DNA of 64,000 nt from Lepas anatifera (GCA_034440635.1 JAOTON010000940.1:496001-560000); one strand, 5' to 3'; shown: positions 20,771-32,378, numbered from the stretch's first letter. The notes: generated by a model from the letters alone, not told the origin. Translations and numbers: made by a program.

Positions 20771-22704
20771 GTGAATATCATAGATTCCGACCATGCACCC
20801 CGTGTTGAGTTGGATTCAACGGTAGAACTGTGCCCTTCAGATGAAAGTTCAGACCCAAAGGAGAAATTCCAGGAATTTCTTGCTAAGCATCCTGATTTAG
20901 AGACCCTCCAGAGCGGGGACGAAGAGATTCAGAAGATAATCAAAATGCTGAAAGACCCAACAGATCCAAATCATAGGGATGTTGCCAAACGCTATGTAGT
21001 GCTAGATAGTATACTGTATCTTATTACAGATACTTCGAAATGTACCCCTCATCCCGGTCTTCAATTGTGCATCCCTAAATTTCTGCAGAAGCCGTTATTT
21101 GAAGAAATTCATTCTGGTTATTTCGGAGGTCACCTAGGAATTGATAAAACGTGTGGCAAACTGCGATCTCGTTATTATTGGTCTGGTATGTATCGTGACG
21201 TAGTGAACCATCTGAAAATTTGTGTAGCATGTAACATGCGGAAACTGAGAAAGCAGCGACCACCCCTCCAGGACATGCAAATACCGAAATATCCATTCGA
21301 AATGATAGCGATCGATACTTGTGGTCTGTTCCCTTAGAGTTACAATGGAAATCGATTTATCATTAACATAGTTGATCTTTTTCTGGTTGGCCCGAGTCAT
21401 TCGCAACTGATTCAAAAAGTGCGGAAACAGTCGCTCAAATACTCATTGACCACATCATCCCTCGACACGCGTGCCCCCTTGTCATCGTTTCGGACAACGG
21501 AACAGAATTTTGTAACGTAGTAATTGACCAATTCTCGGCATTCTTTAATATCAAGCACATTAGAACCTCTGTGTATCACCCTCAGTCCAACGGACGTTGT
21601 GAAAGGTACCATCGCGTTCAAAATGATATGTTGGCAAAGTTAGTGAGTAAAAACCAACGCGACTGGGACACAAAGCTTCCTTCAATTCTTTCAGCCTATC
21701 GTACAGCCAAAAACGAAACAAAAAAACAGAGCCCCTTCTACGTTTTGCATGGACGTGACCCTGTGTTGCCCATGCAAACACTGTTGTCACCCAAGTATAG
21801 ATACCAAGGCGATGACTATGTCCCCACCATGTTGGAAAATCTTAGTCGTGCATATCACGAAGTTTGGCATAACTTATCTCTCGGACATGAAAACAGTAAA
21901 TTGTACTATGATCGAAAAGCACGGTCGGTAAAATTCAACGTAGGCGATATGGTATACTTTCGTGATCCATCCACAGCCTCTGGCTCCACGACAAAATTAA
22001 CCTCACATTGGCAGCCATACTATCGTGTTGTAAAGGCGCTTAGTGATGTCACTTTTGTCATCAAACACCAGCTAGAAGGTGGTACTAAAACCGTGAACGC
22101 TCAAAATCTCAGACGTGCTGACCCCAATACGCCGTGGTGTAACATTTCAAACGAACCAACCCATATTAATCAGAAGCATGAAGAGAAATCGAAGTCTCAA
22201 ATCCCAATCAGAATTCAGCCCCCTCGCTGTTCAAAATTATGTTATGATGATGATATGGATGTAACGCCTGTGCCAGTTAGATTTTCGGAACCCTTGCTAT
22301 CTGACACTCAATTCAATACTAGTTCTGGCCAATCAAAACCTGATGTACCCTCTGAAGATGAGGATGATATTCCGCTTTCAAGGTTGGCGAAACGAATGCA
22401 TAACCCTACCTCAGACGAGGAGGATGACATTCCTTTGGCAAAATTAGCCAAACAGATTCGAGAAGAGAGAGAAAGAGAGCCAAAACGTAGCTTAGAATCT
22501 CTAATACCGGATGCAAAAAGAGTTTGTGAACCATTGGATTCGGATCTCAATCCAGATGCAACCGCATACGTGGCGGTCAAGCGAGACCGCGACATAGAAT
22601 CAGAAGATTCTGAAGATGATTATCCCCCAAATAAGATCATCGCTGCAGATGATTCGTCTGACTCAGAGATATCAGACATTGAGAGTACAAATATAGATAC
22701 TTAA
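20771..22704 (+). pseudogene. pol: Integrase with long acidic C-terminal tail
   Basis: First part 20771-21337: HHCC zinc region (HSGYFGGHLGIDKT, then CVACNMRK) and first catalytic Asp in MIAIDTCGLFP. A TAG at 21335-21337 and a frame change before 21571 break it. Second catalytic Asp is in VSDNGTEF (about 21494), catalytic Glu in SNGRCERYH (about 21601). A GPY/F-like segment follows around WQPYYRVVKAL (about 22010). The tail (about 22150-22704) is strongly acidic and repeats DDIPLSRLAKR / DDIPLAKLAKQ. No chromodomain is attached to this integrase. Confidence 0.85.
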
Positions 22705-23113
22705 GATATAGATACTGTACAGTGTATAAATGCCGCTTAGAGTAGTGTAAATACACGCAGCAAATGTGTTGTGACTGAGGTAACGTCAGGTTCCTCTCTG
22801 AATACTGAACAGAAGATGGAACTGTTCAAAATGTTTAGCATGAACATGGCAAATATCAGCCAAAAGATGGAAAATATGGCTGCCATGTTGTCGCAGAAGT
22901 ATGTGATAACGTAATAAGTCGGATTCTTCACCTGAGAGTGAAATGAGTACTTTGACATGACGGGATCATTAGATACTGGATGAAACGGATTTATTAATTG
23001 GATAATGGTGATTTGACAAGATGCCAAATACGATCAGATGGTGCCACAAATGGTTAGAAGGCCATAATTAGGTTATGTTCTAGCTCAAGTTACAATAAGT
23101 TTCAAGAGTTTAA
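22705..23113 (+). other. pol-env junction, no intact gene
   Basis: Contains short remnants such as MFSMNMANISQKMENMAAM (about 22832). The env signal peptide follows at 23114 or slightly later. No delimited element. Confidence 0.35.
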
Positions 23114-23282
23114 ATGTGTGTTGTCTGTTACAGGATGAGACTTCAACAGTTACTAACATGTCTCCTCCTTCTAACTGCCCTCCAAACAACCCTGTCGAAT
23201 GTGTTATTCGTACCCAAAGGTCAGATGTATGCCTCTTATGATCACTGGACTATTCATGTACCAGTCCACACGGCAAACTTAA
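23114..23282 (+). pseudogene. env: Envelope-like protein, signal-peptide exon end (split by MITE)
   Basis: Starts with a hydrophobic signal peptide (LLTCLLLLTALQTTLS) followed by about 30 residues. The frame is cut at the TTAA target of the MITE at 23283. Reading across the insertion site is out of frame with the next env segment, so at least one extra frame break exists here. Confidence 0.6.
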
Positions 23283-24123
23283 CACGCGCATTGACGGGGG
23301 TCTGAGCCACCTTCGCATTGACGGGGGAGGGCGGGTACCCGCCCCCCTAAGATCTCGAGAACCACGGTAGGTAGCGAAAAACGGTAAACGGCGTTGGGCT
23401 GCCCATTCACTTCTCCATCGAAAACATTTGTACCATTTTTTTCAGGTCACATTTAAGGTCACGAGAGGTCAAAACATGCCCGTCATAGGGATAACATGTA
23501 AATTCAGTTTTTCGGCCATGAAATCTGAACAAGTAAAGATAGAGCGAAACGACTTGAACTATATGAATCCTCTTAGCCAGCCGAATCGAATGATATATAA
23601 TTTGACCTTGCTAGGTCAAATCAAGGATTTGACCTGACCTGAGGTCAGCTCAGGGTCAAATAATATAAAATGCATATCATTAGAACCGCAAAGCCCAGGC
23701 GAGACTAATGCAGCTAAAATAAAAGCTTTATCACCATCCGTTACTGAGTTATTCCGTAAAAACCATTTTCCCATGTATTTCCAATGGAGAGGTCATGCCT
23801 CGTACCTGACCTTAGGTCATCGATATCAAAAATACCGGAACATATTTTAGAAAACTCGGTGGGGCCATTATGTGATGTGAGTTTCAATCGGATAAGTTCA
23901 CCCTGCTCCGACTTATGCTATCTTAAACTTTTTTTGAGGTCGGGTCACTTGACCTGTACTGGTGACCTGACCTGAGATGACCTAACCTTAAAATTTTCAC
24001 AGAAGTTGTAAAAATGATGAGGGAAAAGGCATACCAAGTACGGCGGCGCTACGCGCCGCCGTTTTTCTACTATCTCCGAAAAACCCGAGGGGGGCGGGTA
24101 CCCGCCCCCCGTCAATGCGCGTG
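23283..24123 (+). mobile_element. Complete TTAA-type MITE inside env
   Basis: 841 bases flanked by TTAA at 23279-23282 and 24124-24127. The ends are inverted: CACGCGCATTGACGGGGG at the left and its complement at the right, followed inward by GC-rich hairpins (GGCGGGTACCCGCC; CGGCGGCGCTACGCGCCGCC). The interior is crowded with AGGTCA/TGACCT words. No coding capacity. A TTAA duplication is typical of piggyBac-like and Kolobok-like transposases; the mobilising enzyme is unknown. Confidence 0.9.
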
Positions 24124-24127
24124 TTAA

Positions 24128-25836
24128 AGGATGCAAATTCATGAGCCATCAAGTCGAGCAGTTTGATATTGAATTTCACATGAAAATTGCAACGTACAAA
24201 CATGAGCTTGAAAGCAACCGCGTGAATCTCTTGATCAGCCGCCTGAACAAAGAGAAGTCATATTTCAATGATGAAATTCAAAGAACGCGCGAACTCTTCA
24301 ATTTTTTGGATAACCCTACCAAGCATCGAACGAAAAGATCTCTGCTCCCATGCGTTGGTAACATAATGTCTAGTCTGTTTGGAACCGCCACGAATACGGA
24401 TGTCAAAGACATCCTGAAACATGTTCAATATCTGGAGGCAAATCAGAAAAGCCTGATTCATGTCATCGATGAAAACGTTAGTATTTTGAATGAGACCACT
24501 CTAGAAGTTAGAACAAATCGTAGAGCTTTGAATAAGCTTATGAACTACCCCAAGACGCTTGATGAAAAATTAAGATATCTTATCCGTGTACTTTCAAATG
24601 CCATGATGGCATACACGGAAAACTCAGACGAAATGAAGACATATTTCATGATCTGTTAGTATCTCTCCAGAATCTTAAGAGTTACCTGCCTGACTTGGAA
24701 CTCCACGCTAGTCTTGCAGAACATGGTATTCTGTCAAGGTCGTTTCTAAAACCTGTTCAGTTTCAGAAAACGCTAGAGAACATTCGTCACATCCTCCGTT
24801 GCTTTACCGTTTCAGCTCGAAGAGATCGAAAAATATTATTTGGTCAGTAATACATCAGTTTCCAGGAATGAGTTTGGATTCTATGTCAATATTTTCATCC
24901 CTCTGGTAAATGTTCGCGATAGATTTCAAATCTATGAGATTCTGAACCTTGCATAACCAAAATTTGTAAGTGGAAATAACTATCTTGCAAAGTTCACAAC
25001 CGAAGACTTCTCGTACATTGCTCTCTCAGATGACAATCTGAAGTATATGATTTAGTAAAATAACTCTGTAGATGTTTTCATCAAAAGCACCCTACCATTC
25101 TACCCAGTGCAAAATCCGCTCGAAATCATTCAGGAATCAGACAAGTGTCTTCCGTTTTTGCTCACCAAAAAATAAGGAGAAAATTCAAAGATATTGTGAT
25201 GAGGAAATATCAAGTAAGGAAACCATCAGGCCTAAAGCTCAGTATGTCGGAAATGGAGAATGGTTGATTATAATATCCGAGCCTCTTGAAGTTATCACGA
25301 GATGTAAAAATGGAACAGAGACAAGGATGTTCACTGAAACCATAAATCACTTGCAGTTAGAACTCGGTTGTTCAGCTCAGACGAAATTCTTCACGCTCCC
25401 CACCTTTCGACGCTTCGACTCAGAGATCTCTTTTTCCGGTGCATTCAGCTACATAGCTGACGCCCATGATGTGTGGCATAACATTCTCAGTGACTTGGAG
25501 AACAATACTGAAGCTCTATCTCTCGCTATTGAATCGCTTCCTGTCGTACCCGATAATACCTATCGGCTAAGTCAGCTCCGTACCCAGCTAAGGCGCCTGG
25601 AATCCAGCCGTCTCAGCTTCCATTTGAAACCCATCGCTGGCACTGCAATAGGCATTGTGTTAGTCATAGTAGCCTCAGCATCCGCCGTGGTGATCATAAA
25701 ACGCAGACGTATATCAACATGTCCGAACCGCTCCCAATCCTCCCCGATACCAGCACCGAGCTCAGCTGCATCAATATCAACGCCAGCGGAAATGCAGTCA
25801 GCAGCAATCCCACTGACATGTCTTTGGGTGGAATAA
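24128..25836 (+). pseudogene. env: F-type envelope-like fusion protein, degraded
   Basis: Segment 24141-24659 holds a furin-like site RTKR at its residues 63-66, followed by a glycine-containing hydrophobic stretch and helical repeats, the pattern of baculovirus-F/errantivirus-type envelope fusion proteins. Stops and shifts break 24657-25071. The segment 25072-25836 continues the ectodomain and ends with a transmembrane helix (about 188-209 of that segment) followed by KRRR and a short S/P-rich tail. Such proteins mediate membrane fusion; this copy cannot be translated as one chain. Confidence 0.75.
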
Positions 25837-26342
25837 AAAGCTCAGACTCAACCACGAGCACCAATCAGTCAGCCACCTGTCATCCACCAAGCAGCATGAA
25901 CACAACTCCAGCTATCCCAGCTATTCAGTTCGCCGTGGACCACTACCACGACAACGATGGGCAGGTTCACTTACTAGTGAAGTGGGCAGGACGTCCCATG
26001 GCCTGCGCCAGCTGGATCCAAGAAGACTACGTACCTGTCCGCATCTCACGACAGTACTGCAAGTCAGCCAACAAAGTCGTGCCCCAAAGGATACGACCTG
26101 GCTGTTGGGGACTAATCAACGCCAGTGTCCCAACAACCAGTAACACCGCCGCTGCCGAAACAGTCACCGCTGCCGAAACAAACACCGCTGCCGAAACAAT
26201 CACCAACGCTGCTGCCGATACCAACGTTGCTGCTCCCGACGCTGCCCCTAAAGTAGTATATTACATAAATCAGAACTTCCCAGCAGACAGTTTTGATTCG
26301 ATAATGGCGCTTGCCGGATCGGATGTGGACTTTGACGTGTAG
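25719..26342 (+). CDS. Chromodomain-like ORF overlapping the end of env
   Basis: 207 codons from ATG 25719, overlapping the env cytoplasmic-tail frame by 118 bases in another frame, and ending 24 bases before the 3' LTR. Residues 70-106 (from FAVDHYHDND through LLVKWAGRPMACASWIQEDYV) match the chromodomain pattern: aromatic/hydrophobic strand, KW-G, then SW..E. Residues about 145-180 are an A/T/E-rich repeat. Chromodomains in retroelements normally sit at the integrase C-terminus; here it is a separate frame after the envelope. It could be an accessory protein or a frameshift extension of env. The open frame among ruined neighbours may be chance or may show a later start of decay. Confidence 0.6.
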   Translation: MSEPLPILPDTSTELSCININASGNAVSSNPTDMSLGGIKSSDSTTSTNQSATCHPPSSMNTTPAIPAIQFAVDHYHDNDGQVHLLVKWAGRPMACASWIQEDYVPVRISRQYCKSANKVVPQRIRPGCWGLINASVPTTSNTAAAETVTAAETNTAAETITNAAADTNVAAPDAAPKVVYYINQNFPADSFDSIMALAGSDVDFDV

Positions 26343-26357
26343 ATTATAAACGATGTT

Positions 26358-26366
26358 GAAGGAGAA
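26358..26366 (+). promoter_or_regulatory. Polypurine tract
   Basis: GAAGGAGAA directly before TGTTTTATG, the start of the 3' LTR. Serves as plus-strand primer in LTR retroelements. Confidence 0.6.
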
Positions 26367-27149
26367 TGTTTTATGTAATCAACTAATTATACTATGTTGT
26401 AGTGTGCAGATATTCAACTCACTCATGTAACCGTATTGTTTAAATGTAAAATATATCATGCTTCGAATATTGAGATGCCTGTAAACAGAATCAGAGCTGG
26501 TGAAGGAAAATTTTGGAAGACAAACCAAAATTTCATTCAAAGGACCTCGCGCTGTGATGTAACGAAAATTTATTAACTACTTCATTTTAATTGCTAAATG
26601 ACGCGGTAATTAATGGTCCCCTAGCATGCATATTCATTTCTCGTCCCCCTCCCATTATAAGTGCAGCCGCACTCAGACAAAGAGCTTTGCCAGTTACTGC
26701 GCAGTAGCCTGTCGGTTCATGACCACGGGTCCATCGCACGATGCACCCCAGCCAACGCCCTATGACGTATCGAGCGCTCATTGGCTCACGAGATCTGCCG
26801 CTGGTGTCACCCCACTGTCTGGCCTTGGATTGCATCAGCATTTCATCAGCCTCCAGACCAGTGCATCGAACCATACTCTGTCGCCTATGACGTATTGTGC
26901 TGTGATTGGTCGGCGTTTGTAACCAAGCCTGCCGACTCGGCGTATATAAAGAGCGCTGATTCTCTCTTCCTCTATGCGGCGGCTACCCAGGCAGAGAGGG
27001 TGCTGTAACCTCACCTCCTCGTTGCAGGATAAAGACCCACGGCATCACGTCATGGTGCTTGCGGGTGTTTCTAATAACCCAAAATTATTCTTTTTCAATG
27101 GAGGAACTGGAGTAACGTAAGCAAAACGGTCATTCGATAACAAGGAACA
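26367..27149 (+). repeat. 3' LTR, first segment (U3 and start of R)
   Basis: Starts with TG immediately after the polypurine tract. Contains the promoter (26763-26950). This part is missing from the 5' LTR, so its assignment rests on position and signals, not on pairing. The right limit, where a LINE 3' fragment begins, is approximate. Confidence 0.55.
26763..26975 (+). promoter_or_regulatory. LTR promoter: CRE-like words, inverted CCAAT boxes, TATA box
   Basis: TGACGTAT at 26763-26770 and 26888-26895, each followed by ATTGG (26780-26784 and 26905-26909), then TATATAAA at 26943-26950. Transcription would start near 26975. The doubled CRE-like/CCAAT arrangement suggests a duplicated enhancer module. 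Confidence 0.6.
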
Positions 27150-27424
27150 AAATTAAAAAAACTAATCTTTACGCTGGCAAGCCTCTTCACGTACCCTTTT
27201 AAATCCTACCTGTGCCCCAGGCTCAGCATCTCTGCCGTAGCAATCCCCTTCCCTCGCTAGTACTGCTACACTTCGCGACCCATTCCTTGAAATAAGATTC
27301 GTCCCTTTGTTCTGCGACATTAAAGTAAACACCCCTCCCGGAAAATTCTTCCCCACACCTTAGAGGCGGGCAAAGGTGCTTTGTACAGAACGCCTTCTAA
27401 AAAGCCCTTAACTAACTAATTAAG
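27150..27424 (+). mobile_element. 5'-truncated LINE fragment (I-like family 3' end), plus orientation
   Basis: The segment around AGAGGCGGGCAAAGGTGCTTTG (27362) matches the 3' UTR of the minus-oriented I-like LINE (complement of about 27808-27950). It ends in a TAAC-repeat tail (CTTAACTAACTAATTAA) directly against LTR sequence. It is therefore a separate, 5'-truncated insertion in the LTR. Start approximate; target duplication not found. Confidence 0.6.
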
Positions 27425-27798
27425 CGTCCCTCAGACAGTTGTAGATTCTGATGCATTGTGGTACTAGGCAGTACCATGCCGAGTCAGCCCAGAGCAGCTG
27501 AGACAGTTCAGTGGACAGATTAGACTAGAACAGTGAGATACCAGTGTGTGTGTGCAAGGACAGCCACAGATCAGCAGATGTGAGTACAGACTGATGAGCT
27601 CAGCTCATAGTGAGGCAGACGCCTACAGTGCTGCAGAAGACAGTATGTCAGTAGAGTGAGGAAGGACTTGTAAGGTCAAGTACAGACAAGAGAGTGCTGG
27701 AGCTTTGATTAAGATGCATCACCTGTTCACATCGCCAGGTGCAAATAAATCAGCAATTAAGGAAACAACGTATCTTCGTCGAAATACGATAAGAGGTC
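27425..27798 (+). repeat. 3' LTR, second segment
   Basis: Pairs with 4857-5233 of the 5' LTR; AATAAA at 27744-27749. It is cut at the I-like LINE insertion; its last 11 bases GATAAGAGGTC (27788-27798) are repeated at 40251-40261. Confidence 0.8.
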
Positions 27799-28592
27799 TT
27801 GCTTGCTTGCTTATGGCTTTTTATTAGGCGTTCTCTGCATAGCACCTTTGCCCGCCTCTAAAGGAGTGTGTGGGAGAATTTTAGAATTTAGTGTGAGGGC
27901 AAGCTACGTTAGTCTGTTAAAGCAATGGGAGTTATTTCAAGTAATGGGTTGCAAGATGTTTTAGCTTGCAAGTGGATCGGTCGTGGCAATGGCATAGCCA
28001 TGCCAAGGGAGGTCTTTTAATAAGTTTAGACCCGCAGAGTGCGAAGGTTATTTCTGTGGTTGAAGACCTTATAAATTTAGAGTTTGAAATTTAGAATTTG
28101 GAATTTAGAATTTGGAATTTAGAATTTAGAATTTTGTGTGTCAGCTATTGATGTCCGCTTGTATACGTTACTCGAAAACCTCCGTTAACTCAATAATTTC
28201 GTATTTTAGAAAGTGCACTAAACACCTGGCCAGGGTGCCGCGAATTTACCCTGCAACCCGGAGGTGAAGTTGCAGCTCCCCTCTCCGGCTGGGCAGCCGC
28301 CGCGCAGAGAAAGAAGTGTGAGAGGATAGTTAGATTGTTAGTAAGAGTATAGGTGTGGTTAGTATAGACCCGCAGTGAAAGGTATCACTGCAGTGAAGAA
28401 ATCTAACCTATCTAACCTAACCTGATTTCAAAGTTAGCCTAACATAACCTATCCTTAGCCTACAATGAACCATTTAAAGGTTACAAAACTATTGCTTAAA
28501 TTTCGCAGTGGATCAGCTATGATTAGAAAATAGGCAAGTCCTACTTTGGGGGTGCACCATGCACCCTCATCATATATACTGGGAGGAGTGAT

Positions 28593-29528
28593 TTATAGAA
28601 ACTTCTCTAGCCCAGAGTCCTTTAGAAATGTAAAGACTTTTTCGAGAAGTTCAGGATGGTCGTTACCGAGCAGAGTTTTTAGGTCTACAGGGATGTTTTG
28701 GATTCGGCAGTAATCTAGCATGGGTTGCCGATGGGTATTGTGCTGGGGACAATCGATGAGAATGTGATGGGGATTCTCCATTGCGTCGCAGGTACCACAG
28801 GTACCCGCGTTCCAATAGGCATTTAATTTTGTGTGTCCATTTCTGAGTCTGGTTAGAATAACCTCGCGCCGGCGACTCTTTTGGTTGGAACTGGGCCAGT
28901 AGCCGATGTTAGGCTTGATATAAAATAGGTGGGCGCTGTGGTTTGTGGTCCAGTTATGTTGAATTTGCTTCCGGATGGTGTCCTGGAGGAGAGCTTTGCT
29001 ATCGTCTCCAGACCACTCTAAGGGTGCGATCTCTCTAATTTCTAGGGACTTTTTTGCCTGCTCATCGGCCTTCTCATTTCCTTGAATTTTGCAGTGGCCC
29101 GGGATCCAAAGAAAAGAGACATCAGGGGTATCATCGATACCTTTCTGAATATCTGCTATAACGTGGTGGTTGGGGTTGACTACGTTACTGACGGCCTGCA
29201 GGACAGATTTAGAGTCTGAACAGATGACGGCTGAGTTGATATTTTGGGTTCTGATTATGGCTAATGCATTTAGGATGGCAACAGCCTCGGCTGTAAAGAT
29301 GGAGCAGTTGTCCGGAAGTCTTTTCTGAAGGCAAATGTTTTGCCCCCAGATGCCGAGGCCTACTTTTTCGCCTATTTTGGAGCCGTCTGTAAATATAAAG
29401 GTCTTTTCCGCGTTACAAGATCGGAACTCTAGGAATTTTTGGGAGACTTCTTCCTCTGAGAAGTCCGTTTTACGGGAAGTGAAAAGAAATTCGGGAAGTG
29501 GCTTTATTTGCTCGTCTGGGATGGGCAA
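28593..29528 (-). pseudogene. ORF2: LINE ORF2: RNase H domain and C-terminal zinc motif
   Basis: An open 311-codon segment containing FIFTDGSKIGEKVGLGIWG, TAEAVAILNAL, CSDSKSVLQAV and QGNEKADEQAKK: the four acidic residues of RNase H. It is followed by the cysteine/histidine motif CGTCDAMENPHHILIDC found at the end of many LINE ORF2 proteins. It overlaps the RT frame by about 59 bases in another frame, so one frameshift separates them. Confidence 0.85.
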
Positions 29529-30664
29529 AACATTGTTTTGCCGGGTGGTTTTCGGTGGATTGGACCTTAATGTAGTAAGAAATAAGCTGGGCGTCGCGTC
29601 TTGTCTGCAGTGGGCATAGCCCGCTATCAGTTAGCAGGCTGGTGATGGGGGATTCTCCGAGCGCGCCTGTGGCTGCCCGGATACTGGCGTTTTGGACTCG
29701 CTCTAGCTTTAATTTATTGGTCTTGTTCGTCGAGTCAAAAACGAACGAATTATATTCGAGAATGGACCGAATCAGGGACTTGTAGAGCATAAGCAGGGTC
29801 TTTCGATCCCCGCCATACTCTGTGCCGCCGAGCATGCGGAGAATGTTGACTCGCTTTTGACAGCTAGAGACGACTTTGGTGATGTGCTCATTGAAACTCA
29901 ATCGGGAATCTAGGGTGACGCCCAAGAATTTGAAGCTATTGGTGCATTCAATAGGTTTACCCGAGATTTGGAGCCGTGGAGGGTCGTGTCTGGAATGCGC
30001 TTTGGCAAAGACAACGACTGATGATTTTTCCGCCGAGAGAGATAGACCCATTAAACTACACCAATTATTGATGTCGTTTAGGCTATCCTGCAACTGCGTA
30101 GTTGCGTGTTGGAATTCTGGATCGTTATACCGCCTGGTATCGATTGCAGTGGTTTTCCAAATGACGACATCGTCCGCAAAGAGGGAGTAATTTATTCCAG
30201 GCGGTAGCTTTTTGGCGAAGAGATCATTGATCATTACTAAAAAGAGGGTGGGGGACAGAACGCTACCCTGGGGTGTGCCTTGGTACTGGGTTGCCAGGTA
30301 GGAGAATGTGGTGCCACAACGGACTTTAAATTTTCGGTCCTTGAGAAAGTTTTCAATGAATTTTGCAAGGTGACCACGAATTCCTAACTTGCTTAATTTA
30401 AACAAAAGGGCGTCTTTTTGTACGCGATCGAACGCCGATTTAATGTCTAAGAATGCAGCTATTGTTACTTGCTTTTTGTAAAAGCCATTCTGGATATCAC
30501 TGACCAGTTTCACCAAATTGTCAGTGGTGGCTCGCCCGCGCCGGAAGCCTGATTGCATAGCATCAAGCTTCTTTTCGAGGATCTCGTGAAGTCTAACGTT
30601 TACCATGCGCTCGACAAGCTTGCTAGCACAGCTAGTAAGCGAAATTGGGCGATAACCTTTTGGG
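29470..30664 (-). pseudogene. ORF2: LINE ORF2: C-terminal part of reverse transcriptase
   Basis: Begins, minus strand, with KGYRPISLTSCASKLVERMV just inside the insertion boundary. It contains QSGFRRGRATTDNL, AAFLDIKSAFDRV, GTPQGSVLSPTLFLVMI and the catalytic SLFADDVVIW, then the thumb region. Open over about 390 codons. The N-terminal half of the RT is at 35963-36573, beyond the insert. Confidence 0.9.
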
Positions 30665-30683
30665 TCTGTCAGAAGCCGGTGAC

Positions 30684-32378
30684 GAACGAAGTAAGAAACG
30701 GCTTCTATTCTGACAGTTTTTCCGGTCTCGTCGTGTCTGTCTGTTGTTGTCTGTTCTGAGCGCTGGTATCAGAGACCTAAAACTTTTGTGGATAGAAGGC
30801 ACTTCCAAATGAATAAGCACCACGGTTGTCAATTTTCAAAATTTTCAAAATTTTGCCCAGAATTTTGCATTATGTGATTTTTAACTTTTATTTTCCTATT
30901 TTTTCCTAATTCATCTACAGTCTTCAAACTTGCACCCTTTTACATCAGGGAAATTTGTAGATCACACAAAAAGTTTGAAAGAAAAAGTCATAAATTTAAG
31001 GCTCCAAATTAGCTTTTAAACTTTGCACCCTAAATTTGGCATAAAACTCATAGTCTAAACTACAGGCTCGAAATATCTGAAGCTACAGCAGTTCAGGTTC
31101 TGAGTCAAATACCAATTTAAAGGCCGGTTTGTGCAGTACTGCACAAACACAGAAACAAAACAAAAACGGAAATTTAAGGGTCCTTTTTGGCCCATTCTGC
31201 GAAGGTCTGCATTTCCCAAAATATCAGACAAACCCTTATATCTTCCGATCTAATTAAGATAAATTAGTTCCCATTTCAGATAATAAAAGAGATTAGCCTC
31301 TTTTATTATATATTTAGAGATAAAAACTTTCAGACTGAAACTTTTTATTTTAGAGGCAAAAATAAAATATAAGTTTTTAAAATTTTTATTCCCAGCCCCC
31401 TGGTTTCCAGACCGTGATAGCTACGGTATTGAACTTAACACGGCTGGATAGAAAACTTCGTTGCCGTCATTTTTCTCACTCATACCCCCCACTTATCTCT
31501 TACGGCTTCCGCGCTATCAGCCGTAAAATACATTTCAAGGTGGTAATTTTATCGGTTCATTTTTGCTTCACACCAGGATTTCGAATGGTTAATATAGATG
31601 GAAGTGGATGAAATTCAGCAAAAAGCTAGTTGAAAGACATATCTTGCCATCGCAACAGGTTGCATATCATAGCAACAACAGTGTACCTTTAATTAAATGT
31701 AATACACAATGCTAGTAAGTTTTCCGCTCGAAACCTCACCCCGCCGTTCGGCCGTAGCGTGGCTGCGGGCGGCGCACTGGTAGCTGCTATGCGAGACAGA
31801 TACCATAGCTATGTACGCATGCTATAGACCAGCGCGAATGCCCGGTGGTGGCAGGGTAGTTTGTCTCGTTTCGGCGCCTCCACTCGTGCGGCGGGCGCGT
31901 TGTCTATTAGATATTCATATCAGTCGGACGGCCGGGTGGCGGCCGTGCGGTAGGGTCCCGCTCGCTGCTGCGACTTGCGACGAATAAAAAACAAAATGGT
32001 GGTCAGGAACTGGTTTGCTTGTTTGGTTTGTTGTGTTTTGTTGTTTCTTTATGTGTGTCCAAATCTTACTGTGTATGTGTGTGATAGGTCCGGTAAAAGT
32101 GATGTGTCTTATGAGAGAGCTAAGACAGGCCCCACCACTTAAGCCTTCGGGCTTTTGCGTCAATCTATTTGTTATACCTGTCATATTGTTTCCGTCCAAT
32201 AAAAGTTTATCATCTGTCTATCTATCTACCCACTAGTTAATGCATCCTCTAACCATAGGTAGCACTGGCCAATGGATCCACCGTTGCACACCATTTCTTT
32301 CCCAGCCGAATAAACCTCTTTCTGGTGATACCATGACACGTGACTCCTTGCACTCCCTGCTTAAATAAACTTAATAAG
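30684..32378. other. Left part of the insert, no gene, hairpin-rich
   Basis: No credible ORF. Holds a perfect 20-bp palindrome TTTGTGCAGTACTGCACAAA (31128-31147), a 12-bp-stem hairpin (31280-31309) and another 14-bp-arm hairpin (31320-31348). At 31730-31915 there is a GC-rich stretch unlike its AT-rich surroundings. Confidence 0.5.
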
